Positions 11,080-23,876 of a stretch of 64,000 bases of DNA are shown here, piece by piece. Every line of letters starts with the position of its first letter. Position 1 is the first letter of the stretch. This stretch comes from Halichondria panicea (lineage: Eukaryota > Porifera > Demospongiae > Suberitida > Halichondriidae). A program made the position numbers and the translations under genes. A model generated the notes under the pieces. That model searched no databases. It was not told the DNA's origin and worked only from the letters and a program-made list of their open reading frames with translations. The stretch covers positions 4,481,442 to 4,545,441 of the forward strand of contig NC_087379.1 in assembly GCF_963675165.1 (NCBI RefSeq), given 5' to 3'.

Positions 11080-11087
11080 TATAAAAG
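11080..11087 (+). promoter_or_regulatory. TATA box of TRIM-NHL-like gene, copy 1
   Basis: TATAAAAG lies 119 bp before the start codon and is conserved in copy 2 (34104–34111). Confidence 0.6.
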
Positions 11088-11198
11088 GACCCAGACTAGA
11101 TACATGAATGCCCAATTTTCTTTTCTCGACTCATCTCTCATGCATGCATTGTGAGTTTAATAGTAGTTTGATGTGCATGACCTGTATCTAACTACTAT

Positions 11199-12814
11199 AT
11201 GAGTATTGCTAATGTGAATTCCTCACAGACGCAATCCATGATGGAGAATCACCACAACTATGACCTGCTTACCAAGCACAGAGAACAGCTTGTCTCTGGT
11301 CTCAAACCAGCTGAGGAGAAGCTGGACAGTATACAACGAGCACTGAAGTACTTTGACACAAGGGCTAAGGAACTTAACGATCAGAGGGCTGCAATTGAAG
11401 TTGATATCCACAAAGAGATAGAAGAACAACATCAGCTGTTAAACGAAGAACAGCAAAACTTGTGGGAGAGCTAGATATGCTGACTCAGCAAAAACTGAAG
11501 GATCTGGTGGCACAGACTCAAGTAAAACTATCCGTATGTTTGGAATATGCTGAGGAGTGTCTCAAAGGCACTGACAGTGGTGAAGTATGCGAGCATATTT
11601 CCACTATTCAACCGGAGCCAGAGATAAACGCTATCATGGAGCTAGTTACTAAAGGAAAAGAACCTCTCCAAGCAGCATGTCGAGATTTCCTAGAAATTGA
11701 GCATGGTGGTTCGTTCAGCTTCGAGAACAGCCTCACGACAGGAGATGGTCTGAAAACTGCTGTAACTGGAGAAATAAAAGTTGTATCCTTCCAAGCAATG
11801 ACCAAGAATAACGAAAAATTCAAAGGTATACTGGACCTCAAAGCTGAACTTGTGCATATCGAGACAAAAAAGAAATTGAGATGTGAAGTGGTTAAGCAGC
11901 AAAATGGTAAACACGAGATCAACTATCACCCTATGAAACGAGGAAAGCATGAACTACATATCACTGTCAATGGGGACGCAGTACGAGGCAGTCCATTCCT
12001 AATATCTGTAACCTTGGGGAAATTAGCTAAGCCTTCCCGAGTTATATACGGTTTGGATGGACCACGAGGCACTGTCTTCAATAATAAGGGACAGTTGATC
12101 GTTATTGAAGGTCATATTACACAAACTGTCTCTGTATTTACACCAGAGGGTGAGAAAATACAAACGTTTGGACAGCTGAATGGTGCATTTGGAGTAACGG
12201 TGGATAAAGACGACAACATCTATGTAGTGGAGAGTACTAATCCTAATCATCGTATAAACAAGTTCTCATCGAATGGAGAGCTTGTGGCAGCAGTTGACAG
12301 TACCACGTGCACTGAATCTATATGCTTGTTTGGTATCTGTTATAACAGAATAGAGAACAACTTGTATGTGCTTAGCTTTCCTACGATACAAGTTCTCTCT
12401 ACTGAACTAAAGTTCATACGATGTTTTGGCATATCTGACAATGGAAACGAATCATTTAATAGTGCAGCATATGGAACCAAATCATTTAATAGTGCAGCAT
12501 TTGATAGCGCCAACAATCTCTATGTGACTAAACGTAATCGAGTACTAGTCTTCAATGCTGAACGTCAATTTTTGAGAGCATTCTCACAAAAGCATGATAG
12601 TCAGGACCAGGATCGAGATCTCTTTGCCATTGCCATCGACAGCAGTGACACAGTGTACGTGAGCAGCAATTGTGTTGTGATTTTGTTCACATCTGAGGGA
12701 GACTACATCACCACTTTTGGTGTAGGTGGGTGGGAAATTTACGGACTCTCTATTGATTGTAATGACGCAGTTGTTGTATCTGATTGTAGCAACGGCCGAC
12801 TGCAGAAATTTTAA
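11199..12814 (+). pseudogene. Coiled-coil–filamin–NHL protein (TRIM-NHL-like, no RING/B-box), copy 1, one frameshift
   Basis: A single-exon gene. Residues about 17–150 form a charged coiled coil (KPAEEKLDSIQRALKYF region); next comes a filamin-type immunoglobulin repeat ending in the typical G-x-HE-L-x-I-x-V-NG...I-x-GSPF-like block (here RGKHELHITVNGDAVRGSPF); then NHL-type beta-propeller repeats (GAFGVTVDKDDNIYVVES, FAIAIDSSDTVYVSS). Animal TRIM-NHL proteins use such propellers for RNA or protein binding; without RING or B-box, ubiquitin ligase activity is not expected. Compared with copy 2, one A is missing at about 11446 (cgaagaac versus cgaaagaac), shifting the frame, so ORFs 11199–11474 and 11462–12814 are separate. 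The rest of the reading frame is intact. A sequencing error is possible. Confidence 0.85.
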
Positions 12815-13265
12815 ACAAGCCTAGAACTGAAAAGTGACTGTTATTGCTGTTATTGCTTATAATTATAGTTTACCCATAATTATAGTTTACCCATGCATGC
12901 ATTTTGTTGTTGTCTCCTATCAGTTACATGTAGCAGCACGAAGAAATTGTATAATGATGAAGTTATTCTCTTAATTATTCAATTACACAAGACCACAGGC
13001 AAATAGAACAAAGTAGCCTCAACTTCCCTAACAGCATAATATACAATTGAATGACATGATGTACTGTGCTCATCACAAAATTCAATGTACAAGGTAGTAT
13101 ACAATACAATGTAGGTGGCTGGCTATTGACTGATTGATTCAGTCACATAATTATATATAGCTGTTATAAATTTTCTAACCTTCTGCACAATTTCAAATGT
13201 ATATGATAGTCATTAGTTCTATGAAACACAACTAATATTATAACATAACTTGACATTCATTAATT
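12815..13265. other. Convergent intergenic spacer, no gene seen
   Basis: AT-rich spacer between the 3' ends of the TRIM-NHL-like gene (plus) and NCKAP1 (minus). It has a short direct repeat ataattatagtttaccc near 12858–12892. It is nearly identical in copy 2 (35846–36296). Confidence 0.5.
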
Positions 13266-13315
13266 CTAAAATGGAGTTTCACTGTCTCTTTGCTTTCGAT
13301 TTGTAGTCTAAAGGG

Positions 13316-13316
<1 letters not shown>

Positions 13317-13369
<53 letters not shown>

Positions 13370-13381
13370 CGTGCGTGCGTG
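13317..13381. repeat. (GT)n/(GTGC)n microsatellite in the last NCKAP1 intron, copy 1
   Basis: A run of GT followed by gtgcgtgcgtgcgt. On the NCKAP1 strand it is a CA run just before the polypyrimidine tract and acceptor of the terminal exon. The long Thr-His ORFs across it are artefacts. Confidence 0.95.
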
Positions 13382-13865
13382 TGAAACATGCAGAGGGAGA
13401 ACTATTGCACCGGTACTGTACGAGGTTTTGCAAAATATTTTCAACATTAAAAAGGAGAGCATTCCCCATTATGTGATTTACCACAGATAATGTTACAGAT
13501 ATGCGGGTACTACAGTAGGTTAAGCGATATAAAAAAACGCTCAACCCCTTCAACACATTTTTTCTGGTGTTGCAAAACCCTATATAGACTAGTAGTAAAT
13601 GCCTTACCGCTGGATTTTTGTAGACGGTGCTGTAGGCATCTCTCAAGAGAGCGTACGGGAAACAAGACTCCAGGAGATCCCTGGTGAGGAAGGGGGACTC
13701 CTCCACAATCTGCAAGAGTATGAGACAAGTAATTTAACATAATAACGCTACACTCAGGAGTAATAACCACTATCACTAAATCTGACCTGACACTGACCTA
13801 CAAAACACACCACAGTTACATCAAAACAGTTGTTATTAATTTTAGTTACAAGCCATGAATTCAAT

Positions 13866-13960
13866 GGAGAAAGATTCTGAAGAGACTGCAACAGCCTTCA
13901 ATGTGGGTCAAACTAGCCATAACTCGAGAAAAAAGCGGAAGATAACAATCTGACATAGAG
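13866..13960 (+). repeat. Fragment of the 'atgcctcggt' repeat in an NCKAP1 intron
   Basis: gattctgaagagactgcaac and ccataactcgagaaa match the dispersed repeat (for example 22370–22440). Copy 2 has it at about 36896–36990. Confidence 0.6.
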
Positions 13961-14959
13961 TCAAACTAAAGTGACTGTGTCTACTTACCAGGTCTAGAAG
14001 AAGGTAAATGGCCTCTCTTGCTTTGGGTGCATCCTTTTCTTTTTCCGTCTCTTTGGCAAGTGTCATGATACGGGAGCTGGTGAACTGGAGGGCGGAACAT
14101 TCAGTTACAAACCAAAACCAAAACCAACAATACAAACATAATATATCAGCAGTGAATGGTCACAATTAAGTTTATGATGCCCAAAAATTGATACAGTTTT
14201 GCGCATGTATATAGAGAGCACATGTACATACACTACAAAAAATGTGATTAACATGAAAATAACTGAACAGCTAGTCAGATTTCATAGTTAGTGTCGCACA
14301 CTTACCACTAAGAACTCCTTCATTCTGTCCTTCTGTTCCTTATCCCCATAGTAAGCAAAGATTGCTCCAGGCAATGACGTGATGGCGACAGCCAGACAGT
14401 GAGCGTTGTTCTCATGTCCCTCAAAAAATGGTAGGTAGGTGGAGTCTGGCTTAAAGGCGAGGTCGGGCAAAGTCACACCCAGGAACACCATGTACAGGCT
14501 CCAAATCATGTGGTCTTCTTTAGACTTGTCTGCATGGGGAGCAATAAATTATTTTGCTAAGCTAGATCTACTGCACGTAATACACACACGTATGATGTTA
14601 AATTGTGTACATGTAGTTTAAGTTGTATTATACATGTGTACACGAGATATTTAAGTGAGAAAATGTGAACTGTGAACTATGTGATGTCCAACTCACCACA
14701 CTGTGATCTGAGCGCACTATAGAGAAGGGGGTCCACATCACAAGGCACACCAGCTGCAATCGCCATTTGATCAGCAACCTAATGGTGAGACAATGAGCAG
14801 CTAATAATAAATACATGTACTTGTATAGGTAGGTACCTCTGTAAGGGCGCAACAAAAGGACTAGCCTCGTCCTGAGGCCAATTCGAAAACGGAATGAGAA
14901 AATAGGCCTGCATGGTTTCCTTTCATTCAGATTCAAATGACTATTATTACTTCTGTGCC

Positions 14960-15190
14960 ATGAACAACTTAGCAGGAACTGTGTTAGGCATGTTTTATCA
15001 TGATGTGCTGCCATGTATCTTATCACAGTAATAATCATGTGTTGATTGTTGTACAGTTCAGATTTTGTCTGACTTACTTCCCACCTTTTGTTCTATGAAC
15101 AACTTAGCAGGAACTGTGTTAGGCATGTTTTATCCTGATGTGCTCTTATCAGTAATAATCATGTGTTGATATTGTACAGTTTAGAATTTT
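14960..15190. repeat. Two direct repeats of about 95 bp in an NCKAP1 intron
   Basis: The block gaacaacttagcaggaactg...aataatcatgtgttgat occurs at 14962 and again at 15097, with small differences. The copy-2 equivalents start at 37992 and 38127. Confidence 0.8.
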
Positions 15191-15247
15191 TCACTTTCCA
15201 CCTTTTGTTGTGGATTAGCCCCCTGGGATCTGACTGATTTCTAGAAT

Positions 15248-15430
15248 ATTTTGCAGGGTAAAAAACCTTTGGGAATGAGCCAAATCAGCAGAAAATTTGA
15301 CCCAACTATTGCGTTCTGGAAAGGATGTATTTACTAGTTAGGTTTTGCAGATTTAATTGTTACGAATTGATCAACCCTCGCAAAGTTCGCAAATGTTTAA
15401 TGCTCGCAAAACATTCGGTATACATACCTT
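15248..15430. repeat. Dispersed repeat copy in NCKAP1 intron
   Basis: It shares gagccaaatcagcagaaaa and cgcaaagttcgcaaatgttt with copies near 495, 30380 and 38278. Confidence 0.6.
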
Positions 15431-15644
15431 TGTTATAGTTGAATTCAGTACTAGTAATAGTTGCATTTCATTTTTGAATTAATGTTTGAGTCTGAAACAA
15501 TAGGAACAGCCTACATGTAAATACTTATGGTTGTGAGAAGAATCCAGCAAACTGGGCCTAGTAGCACTTTATATTTGTCTACTAGAAGCTTATAGTAGCC
15601 CAAACATCTGCATGACGATCTACCCTCTGACACTGGAAGCAGCG

Positions 15645-15815
15645 CTAGCATGCTCCCTGTCTGCAATATCTTTGCTATGATCTAGCTAGTTACATGTATA
15701 GCTCCAGCATGCTCCCTGTCTGCAATATCTTTGCTATGATCTAGCTAGTTACATGTATAGCTCCAGCATGCTCCCTGTCAGCAGTATCTTTGCTTAGCTA
15801 CATGTACAGCTCCAG
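15645..15815. repeat. Three tandem copies of a 59-bp unit
   Basis: The unit contains gcatgctccctgtctgcaat, atctttgctatgatctagct and acatgtata. Two units are nearly perfect and the third is shortened. The same array is at 38675–38845 in copy 2, so it predates the duplication or was copied by conversion. Confidence 0.9.
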
Positions 15816-18800
15816 TAATGGTGGGTATTACATGTACATAAGACAGTTCACGCTCAGACACTTTTCGTTTCTTTAGAGAAAAATAGGCCTGAGGACAAGG
15901 TTACAAGCCCTTGCTCTAAGGAGAAATGGTAACTACACTATGTATCGTCAAACTTGGTTTGGTAAAGATCATCACACACACTTTCAATATACACGTACTG
16001 TATAGACTTACAGTGGAGGTCTTGTCCGGTAGGTTCTGTTTGAAGTCAACAATGGAGCTGAGTATGAAGGGCACTCGTTGGGAGAGCACATTATTGAGGG
16101 CTACCAGGGTCAGTTTACGAAATGCCATGATGATGCCCACAATAACCGTACGGGCCAGTAGATCCTCAGAACCTAGGCTCCGGAAAAGTACGTAAAGGGT
16201 AGGCTGTGCTAACTATTGCTTCAACTTACTCTTGACTTTCTTGATGACTTCATAGTATATCTCGGGTTTGTCTCTATTGCTATGCAGTGCGTGGAGCGAG
16301 TCCTGGTTGGCAACCACGAGCTTTTTGATCTCTTTCACCTGACCACTCACCTATTAGCATGTGTGGAGAGAGTAGCCATGCATTAGAGCATTTCTACGTA
16401 CATGTACATGTACTCTTGTCACCCTTTGGATTAGTGCCTAGATACTAATTGGCCGCACACAGTGAAGCACGTCATCTTTCAGGTATAATAGTGTGTATGG
16501 TAAGCAATGCAGTACAGTGCAATACCCACTCACCTGATCCATCAACTTCTCTCCTAGGAAGCGAATACCGTACGGACCAATCACAGCAGCTAGAGCCTCA
16601 AGCTCTGTGTGTGTGTGTGTGTGTGGGTGTGTGGGTGGGGGGAGCAAAGAGGGCAGAACTCAACACCTTAAAAAGGACTTAGACACTATTTTTACATGGC
16701 ATGCGCATAGCATAACTATTTCAGGAGCAGGGTTATACATGTACATTAGAGGTCCTACATGTATCATTACTAGCCTACATGTAGGTTCAACATTGCTGAT
16801 TTCCCTAAGGAGCCCGCCTTCTGCATAGTCATCATGCAGTTCTCTTATCAGTAATAATCAACATTGCTGTGCAGTTAAGATTTTGACACATTAATTTTGT
16901 CCAGTTATCATACTTTTCAGGCAATAAATAATTCAGGACCAGGGTTAATTAGAGGTCCTACATGTACATGTATGAAGTATTTCATACAGCACTATAAGTA
17001 TACATGCTTTAGAGTACATGTAGGTTCAACGTCTAGTTGGGAGCAATGCAAATATTCTGAAATGGTATTCACCAAAATACGTACCTCTAAGGTCAGTGAA
17101 TTCCTCGGCTTTGAATGCATGGACACCTTTGCTGACAAAGCACCTCCGGCTCCTGCTGTAGCAAATACCACCAGCTGCCACCCTCTTCAGCAGTGTGTTG
17201 GTGTACCTGTGAGCAATACAGCAAGCACACATTGTATTTATACATGTACATAAAAGATCATTATACTCGTCCTATTATGGGCTGCATAACTATATGAAGC
17301 ATTGTTGTAAATTCATATGTACATATAGAGACATAATTTTTATAATGGTACTTGTTATTGAGATTCAATAAGGGCTCAACGAGCACAAACAGACTATTCA
17401 GTGATACATAATTCAGTGTCCAAAAACAACACAAGTGTTCCTTTAAACACACACGTACCATCCGGTGTATGCTGATGCTATGGTAGACTCCCCCTTGCTG
17501 TCCAGAGGCTGGGTCTCCTGCAGTAGCACTGCCGTCAGCACGCGAGTCATATCTATGTTCACGTAGAGCTCTAGTGTTCGCAGAGACGCCATGTACGACT
17601 CTATACGAGCCAAGACCTCTGACGGACGAGCTATCTCCTGTGTCTCTGAGTTATAGGAGAGCATCGAGACTACGTGCCTGTGTGTGGGGGGGAAGGGGGT
17701 GGTCAGTAAATAGAAGCTGTATATAATATAGTTACACGATTAAGCAACTCCAAAGTGTTGAAACGATCGTCAGAATATTTCTTATGTACGCATCTAGACA
17801 CAATTAAAGCATAGTTGCAAACATTAACCGTTAAGTGAGTATTCATCTAACACAAGAGACTCACTTCATGAAGAGGTCCTCGAGATGTGAGACGAGGTAC
17901 TCCCTCGGTACGAACGTGTGCTCCCAGGCCGTGATGGAGGGGAAGCAGTTGACGGAGAACGATAGGCCCACCAAAGTCTGCAGTACGCTGTCCACTCTAA
18001 GGGGAGAGAAGGAACAGGGTGGGGTGTAGGCATGTACGAGATAGGATATTTTGATCAGTAGTAGGTTTAAGTATTAAAGCTCGTGTATGAATCAATGAAA
18101 TTCCTGCGGGAACACATAAATCTCCACATTTATTCATCATGCATTGTTACCTGACAGTCTCCTCCCTGGTTCTGCGATAGCTCTCTTCTCCCGGCTGTGA
18201 TGGAGTTTGGACGGCCACAGCTTTTTTCTTGGTCAGCTTGTGAGCATGCGTCTGCAATAATTAATCATTACCAGATAAAAGAGGTTTAGAGTGTCCAATG
18301 ACATAGAATATACCATCTCATGATAAAGTATTTCTTTGTGCCGCAGTTTCAATGGGACTATACCAGCCTCGACTCAATTTAATTGTACGATATAAAAAGA
18401 TGCGACACGACAGCTACTCGCATAAATAGCATTGGTTAGTTATCGAGCATGTACATCCAATCAAGAGGGCAGAGTATGTGTAGATAAACGAACAGAATAT
18501 CAATAATTTTAGTACATGTGTTACAACTATATACCCGGGGATTTTCAATGCATGCAACGCCCAAGTACATACTACAGCACTGACTGTGTGTGTCACTCAC
18601 CTGGTTGTAGTAAGAGCTGGCATTGGCTACCTTTAGCTGGTCGTCGAGGTTCATCCTATCTGAGGACAGCTGGCCCAACACCAACTTGACCTCCTTGGCT
18701 ATCAGCTCCAGAAAGTGGTTGACTGAATTCACAGCCCGATCACCAATGTTGATACGCTGTCAGTGTGCATAATTATAAGTGTATTATTAAATTCGAAAAG

Positions 18801-21589
18801 GTAAAAATAACAAATAAACTGTCTGAGGAGGCATGCAGGCACTTCCTCTTAAAGGAGGTTCTATGAAGTTACCCAAAATGTAATATCTTCATACACACAA
18901 TACAAAAATGCACATGTACATTGCGAATGCCGCTAACTGCTCACCTCCTCCGGACAAAAGGGGCTGGTTGAGTTGAGGAACTCCCCACGGATGACCGGGA
19001 ACGCTATGATGTAGCGGACTTGAGACAGGTTCTTCATGCAACGATTGAACTCATTCTCAAATTGACGATAGAAAAAGCTGTGGAGGGAATATACGTATTG
19101 TGCATCAATATACATGTACTGACACTACCTGTATAGGGTGGTTAATCAGCTACAGTTAACAATAATGTCTCTCCTTTGCAGTAAGGTTGTCCTTAGACTA
19201 GTGTTTAAAGTACGGTGCCTATACTTTGGAGGTTCCATAAAATTGTACATATACGTTCTATTGTATGCGCATTGTCTGTGAGCTTAGGCAAAAACACGAC
19301 ACAGTACAACCTACAAGCAACTCCATGCATGCTCACTTTGACACACTATTTTAACAACTGTGGTGAACCCAGAACCTTACCACATGAAGGAGAGGTCCGT
19401 CTGCTCGATGAGCAGCTCCTGAAAGTTGTCCACCATCTTGGAGTGCACCACCACCCCATTCATGGCCGGGGCAAGGCTTCCGTTCTCGTTGTCCTTGAGA
19501 CTGTGTGTCGTACGTGGGGGGGAGGTAGCATGAAAGAGTAGTCACACACAAACACACCAAACTGTATCATGAGCAGCATATGGCTTCCAACTTCAAAAGC
19601 GAGAGCAAACAATTCAGGATGAACAAAATCAAACAAAATTTAAGTGCATGTATGCACTCCATATAAAATGGACCACAATACCTTTTCACTATACCTCAGC
19701 TCACAGAACTAACCACTCCACACACAACACCTCACACTCCATACCTAACACTCACCTGAGGGCAGCTTTGTTGACAGAGGTGAGACACTGAAATCGGAAC
19801 CAGTCTAGTCTGAGAGCCTGGAAGTCAAACTCAGGTCTCTCCGCGTTCTCTTTGCCCTGGAGGCGTGCCAGAGTGTCCACGAACGAGGTCATCAAGAGGG
19901 ACTCCTCCTCTGGACACACTTGGATACCCTATAGATATATATACAAGTATAAAAAAGCCGTAAGTGGACATATTATGTTCTAGACAAATAAAAAAAAAAT
20001 AGCAGTACACATGCACATGTACATAGCCAACAAATGTATGCATGACATGCTTGCTCACCATGACAACATTCCTCATAAGCTGTGCGTCAAAGCCTGACAT
20101 GTACCTCAGGTAGTAGTTGAGTATAACGCGATGGTGCTTGTTAACCAGAGCTAAAGTGAGGGTTTAACAAATAGTAACTCTAGTTTTGAGTCATTTTAAT
20201 CTAGAAACGTATTGCGTCTTGGTACTACATACATGTACTGTAAAAGAAGCCTTTGAGGGTAATATCTTAGAACTACGTATGTTCTACTGATAAAATAGCA
20301 TATAATGCACAATTTAAATTTCTGGTCGTAGTTCCGGAAGTACATAAAAAACCATTAAATGGGTACTTTTCAGTTGTGCAATGTTGAAGAGCAGCTCTGG
20401 GAGTGCCGAGTCACTGTAGTCGTCCGGATTGGGTCTGTGTTTGCTCTTAGGGGGTGCCATGTTGTTGTGCTTGAACAGCCAGAACACCTCGTCTCTGGCC
20501 AGCGTCAGTGCAGTAATCACCGTCACTGCCTGTGTGTGTGTATGTGTAGTATTATTCGGATAAAGTTTATTCCACCATAAAATTGTGTCACTCCTTTGTA
20601 CCATACTATTTCGTGCATGGCTAAAGCTGTAACATCCGGAATTCACAGTTGTAATGACACATACAGACACTTGTCTATTGTGTAAGCTTCTGAGGTAATT
20701 TCAATAGTCAAATCAAACACACCATACACATTACCATGCCCGATTCACCTGACCACCGTATCACTATGACTATAAATGGGCTCATTTGTGCCACAGCGAT
20801 AAATAAACTTCAAGGGGCAAAGCTCATCTTATTAAATACACTAATTCACTCGCTAGGTTGGTATCTTTTGCCATAAACACAAATTGCTAAATGAATGGTA
20901 TACGATGTGAGTGTGTGTGATGTGCTTTGAAATAATAATTATTAGTCCCCACTATCAAAAGTAAAAATTCCCAAAAACGGGTGTGACTATAATGTTGACA
21001 ATTAGTATTTGACACCAAAATAGGAAGTCCCAAAAATTGGCATACATGTATGCATGAGCTTTAGACCCAACAAAAACACATTCCTAATGCAATCCCACGA
21101 CCTCAGTATAATTATGTGACATTAAAGTACTTACTAGTAAAGTAGGCCCATCAAACAATTCACAAATGACACTACTATAATGAACACTGTCACACATTAG
21201 TTGACACCCATGCATGCACGGTATAAGGAGTTACTACTATTGCACCAAACCTATAATTTTATCAGTCTAGTACTCGAACGTGCATGCTGCAATCCTGCAC
21301 GATTGGTGGCAATGAAACAATGAACAATTGTTACAAACTTAAGGTACAAACCAGAGGAGGTTGAACGCACATCATCATGACGCACCTATTCTACACTGTA
21401 TGTGATATAACAGGAGGATAATTATGAGGAGATGGAGCGTCTTACTACACGGATTCCGACACGGATTCCGTATCGTCCTGCTATATACAAACATTGCCAT
21501 AATTAGTGTCAAACCGCTAAGTGCTGTTAAGATTATTCATTGTACTATTATTAGATCAAACGTTAAAGAATTCATTTGGGGTCAAAGGT

Positions 21590-22730
21590 ATTGCGGTAAC
21601 TGAAAACACAACAATACTATAGCTAGCTGCACATTACTGTAAGCATCATGATGATATTCACAGGCAAGTATGGTTGTTGCGGACAATATCGGTCCAAGAA
21701 ATTCCTGGACCAATTAGACAAGTTCTACATTGGAACTTGACCAGGCGTTCTTTCAGATAACGAAGGGCTGGTCTCGAGGCTAACCAGCCGAGGGTTTGCA
21801 CTTCAGTGCTCTAGTGTTATGTAGCTTTGGCACCTCCACCGAGGCATCAGCACCGTCTGCTTTAGACTTTGTACTTTTGGCATCCTTTTTAGCATCAATC
21901 ATGGTCGGTCATTTCTCATTTCCCTGCGATTACAGATTAGCCTGTGTGTATTATAGCTAGTACGCGTAGCTCTATGTTAACGAGTGTTGCAAGCTGTGCT
22001 GTGCTAATGCCTCTCGCCATGTTATGCTTTCGCTCAAGAGTGTTATAGTAGGGAGAATAAGCTTTTTTCTATAATGAATTTTACATTAAAATGAGCAGAA
22101 GTGATTATATCTATAGGTGTACATGAATCTATGGTATCCTTGTAGTGTTTTGTAGCGATTTTGCCAGGATTGTGGATGAGTGCGCATGCGCATTAGAATA
22201 AGGGATGTGTCTGCAATAGGTCAAGTTCACAAAGTTAATGGCTACTAAATAGCTAGCTGCTTTAGCAGCTCTTTGCTGACTCTTGTAGCTAATAAAAAGC
22301 TAGCGCTTTAGTGCAAGGCTAACTCATAAGTTGAATAGAAACTTGTGCAAACAAATAATGCTACGAAAGATTCTGAAGAGACTGCAACAGCCTTCAATGT
22401 GAGTGAGTCAAACTAGCCATAACTCGAGAAAGAAGCTTTAGTTTGCTAATCCACGATTCAAAATCCAAGAGAACGTGGTTAGAAGCCTATAGAAGCTGTT
22501 AGTTTTCGTCTCATTGCAATCGTTGAACAGTTACAGCTGGAACAGACAGACACACACACAGTCAGCTTTACCGTATCCCTCGTGCGGCTACGCCTCGAGG
22601 CATAATTATTATGTAGCTTTGACATATCCACCGAGGCATCGGCATCAGCCATTATGGAAGTTATAGAATGTCGAAGGTGATAATGCAAAAGCTGATAAAT
22701 CATTAACTGGTGTACTGGAGTATACATGTA
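21590..22730. repeat. Copy-1-specific block of repeats
   Basis: Not homologous to the matching place in copy 2 (about 44675–45370). It holds 'atgcctcggt' fragments in both orientations (21815–22000 reverse, 22340–22612 forward, 22612–22660 reverse). The ORF at 22479–22727 is repeat sequence. No gene seen. Confidence 0.6.
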
Positions 22731-23801
22731 CTATGCATGCACGGTAGTCCAACCTTCTTTACCTTTACATGTCATACTAAAAATATGTCGAAAAGTTTAT
22801 TCATTATGTAACATTCGTTTTGGAATCCTTTTAGCAGTAGGAAGGTGGGACTACTACTAGACCGCCTCTGGCTATACCTGCTACGTCTCTTGCACGTACT
22901 TCCTGCAGCAATAAACAGTGAACATCGAGGTGCCTATTCAATTGGATTCTTATAATTAAGAGCAAACGTGATAAAGCTGGCATGATGGTGGACGCCTGTC
23001 GTCGTAAAAACATTATCATCACTAGAACACAAGTACAAATTGCACTATGGTACTAATTACCCTACATTTCCCAAACAACACCAAGAGCAACACTCACTAC
23101 AGAACACACACATAAGCCGAAAGTCCCAATAATTGTTGATTATACAAACATGTATTCTTAAATAGCTAGAATTTCACCAGTAGTCAAGTAGGCACTACTG
23201 AAAATTCCCAAATGTTTTTCATAATTATACCATTGACAACTAAGAAGTGGCAAGCATGAGCTATCAATTCCTATAATGAAATCCCATGGCCCCAGTAGCT
23301 GGCATTAGTGTACAGTAATGTACTAGTCAATTAGTAGACACAATTAAAACATTCACAAGCAAACATTATTACGATCACATTCTTTCAAAATGAGTCAAGC
23401 TGTTTATATATAACTACATATAGATATACACACAGAACACTGCCATATTGACTCGACACACACTGGTAACAAAATAATCGGTACACATTATATATAATTG
23501 TTGCATTAAAACTTAATTGCAAACTTAATAACAAACTAACAAACGCGTAGACAACTATAGGCAGTAGATAAGAGGGCTTCATGTGCAACACACCTTTCAC
23601 AGTGTAAGGAGAAGAGAAAAAAGTGTGGTGTCACACTACACAGTGATATCATAATTATGGGGCAATGAACACAAGTAAAGATCGGAGTCTATTTGCATAG
23701 AGATATAATCCCAAACAGGAAGTACACCCACCCACATGCATACAATCCCACCTTTGACCTGATAAAAGGAATGCACTCACACTACATGTATAAGTCAAGG
23801 C
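22731..23801. other. 5' flank of cysteine-rich gene 1, no gene seen
   Basis: The first part matches copy 2 (45370–46020). The later part (about 23605–23790, aggaagtacacccac then ctttgacc) matches the flank of gene 3 (51180–51385) and is missing before gene 2. The three flanks are therefore mosaic. Confidence 0.5.
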
Positions 23802-23809
23802 TATAAATA
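23802..23809 (+). promoter_or_regulatory. TATA box of cysteine-rich gene 1
   Basis: TATAAATA is 75 bp before the start codon, the same spacing as in gene 2. Confidence 0.6.
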
Positions 23810-23876
23810 TGGCATGGGTGCACTCAAGCTGTATACACACAACTGAAGACCGCTTATCAGTACTAAAACTCAAGCA

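Larger units (their letters stand above)
13266..20529 (-). pseudogene. NCKAP1: NCKAP1 (HEM/NAP1), 5'-truncated duplicate: exons 10–27 only
   Basis: Eighteen exons match the C-terminal two thirds of NCKAP1, all with usable splice sites and matching phases: 20529–20367, 20150–20059, 19928–19756, 19500–19381, 19077–18945, 18756–18601, 18251–18151, 17996–17865, 17677–17459, 17206–17085, 16604–16534, 16350–16230, 16172–16012, 14778–14697, 14529–14306, 14084–13989, 13709–13608, 13307–13266. They total 770 codons including the stop. Recognisable blocks include [32 protein letters not shown] and [16 protein letters not shown]. No stop or frameshift was seen, but the nine 5' exons, start codon and promoter are absent. 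It is probably not an independent working gene unless a new promoter supplies a start (the first Met is 24 residues into the first exon). Confidence 0.92.

Noticed and set aside
13238..13715. Long minus-strand ORFs with Thr-His runs (and Val-Cys runs on the plus strand)
   Set aside because: They are the microsatellite translated; only 13709–13608 and 13307–13266 are real NCKAP1 exons.
14628..15038. 136-codon minus-strand ORF (and its copy at 37658–38068)
   Set aside because: Only 14778–14697 is an NCKAP1 exon, and it is used in another frame; the rest is intron.
15645..15815. Regular repeats that might suggest a CRISPR array
   Set aside because: They are directly adjacent 59-bp units without spacers, in an animal intron.
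22479..22727. 82-codon minus-strand ORF
   Set aside because: It covers 'atgcctcggt' repeat fragments in a copy-1-specific block; no coding signature.
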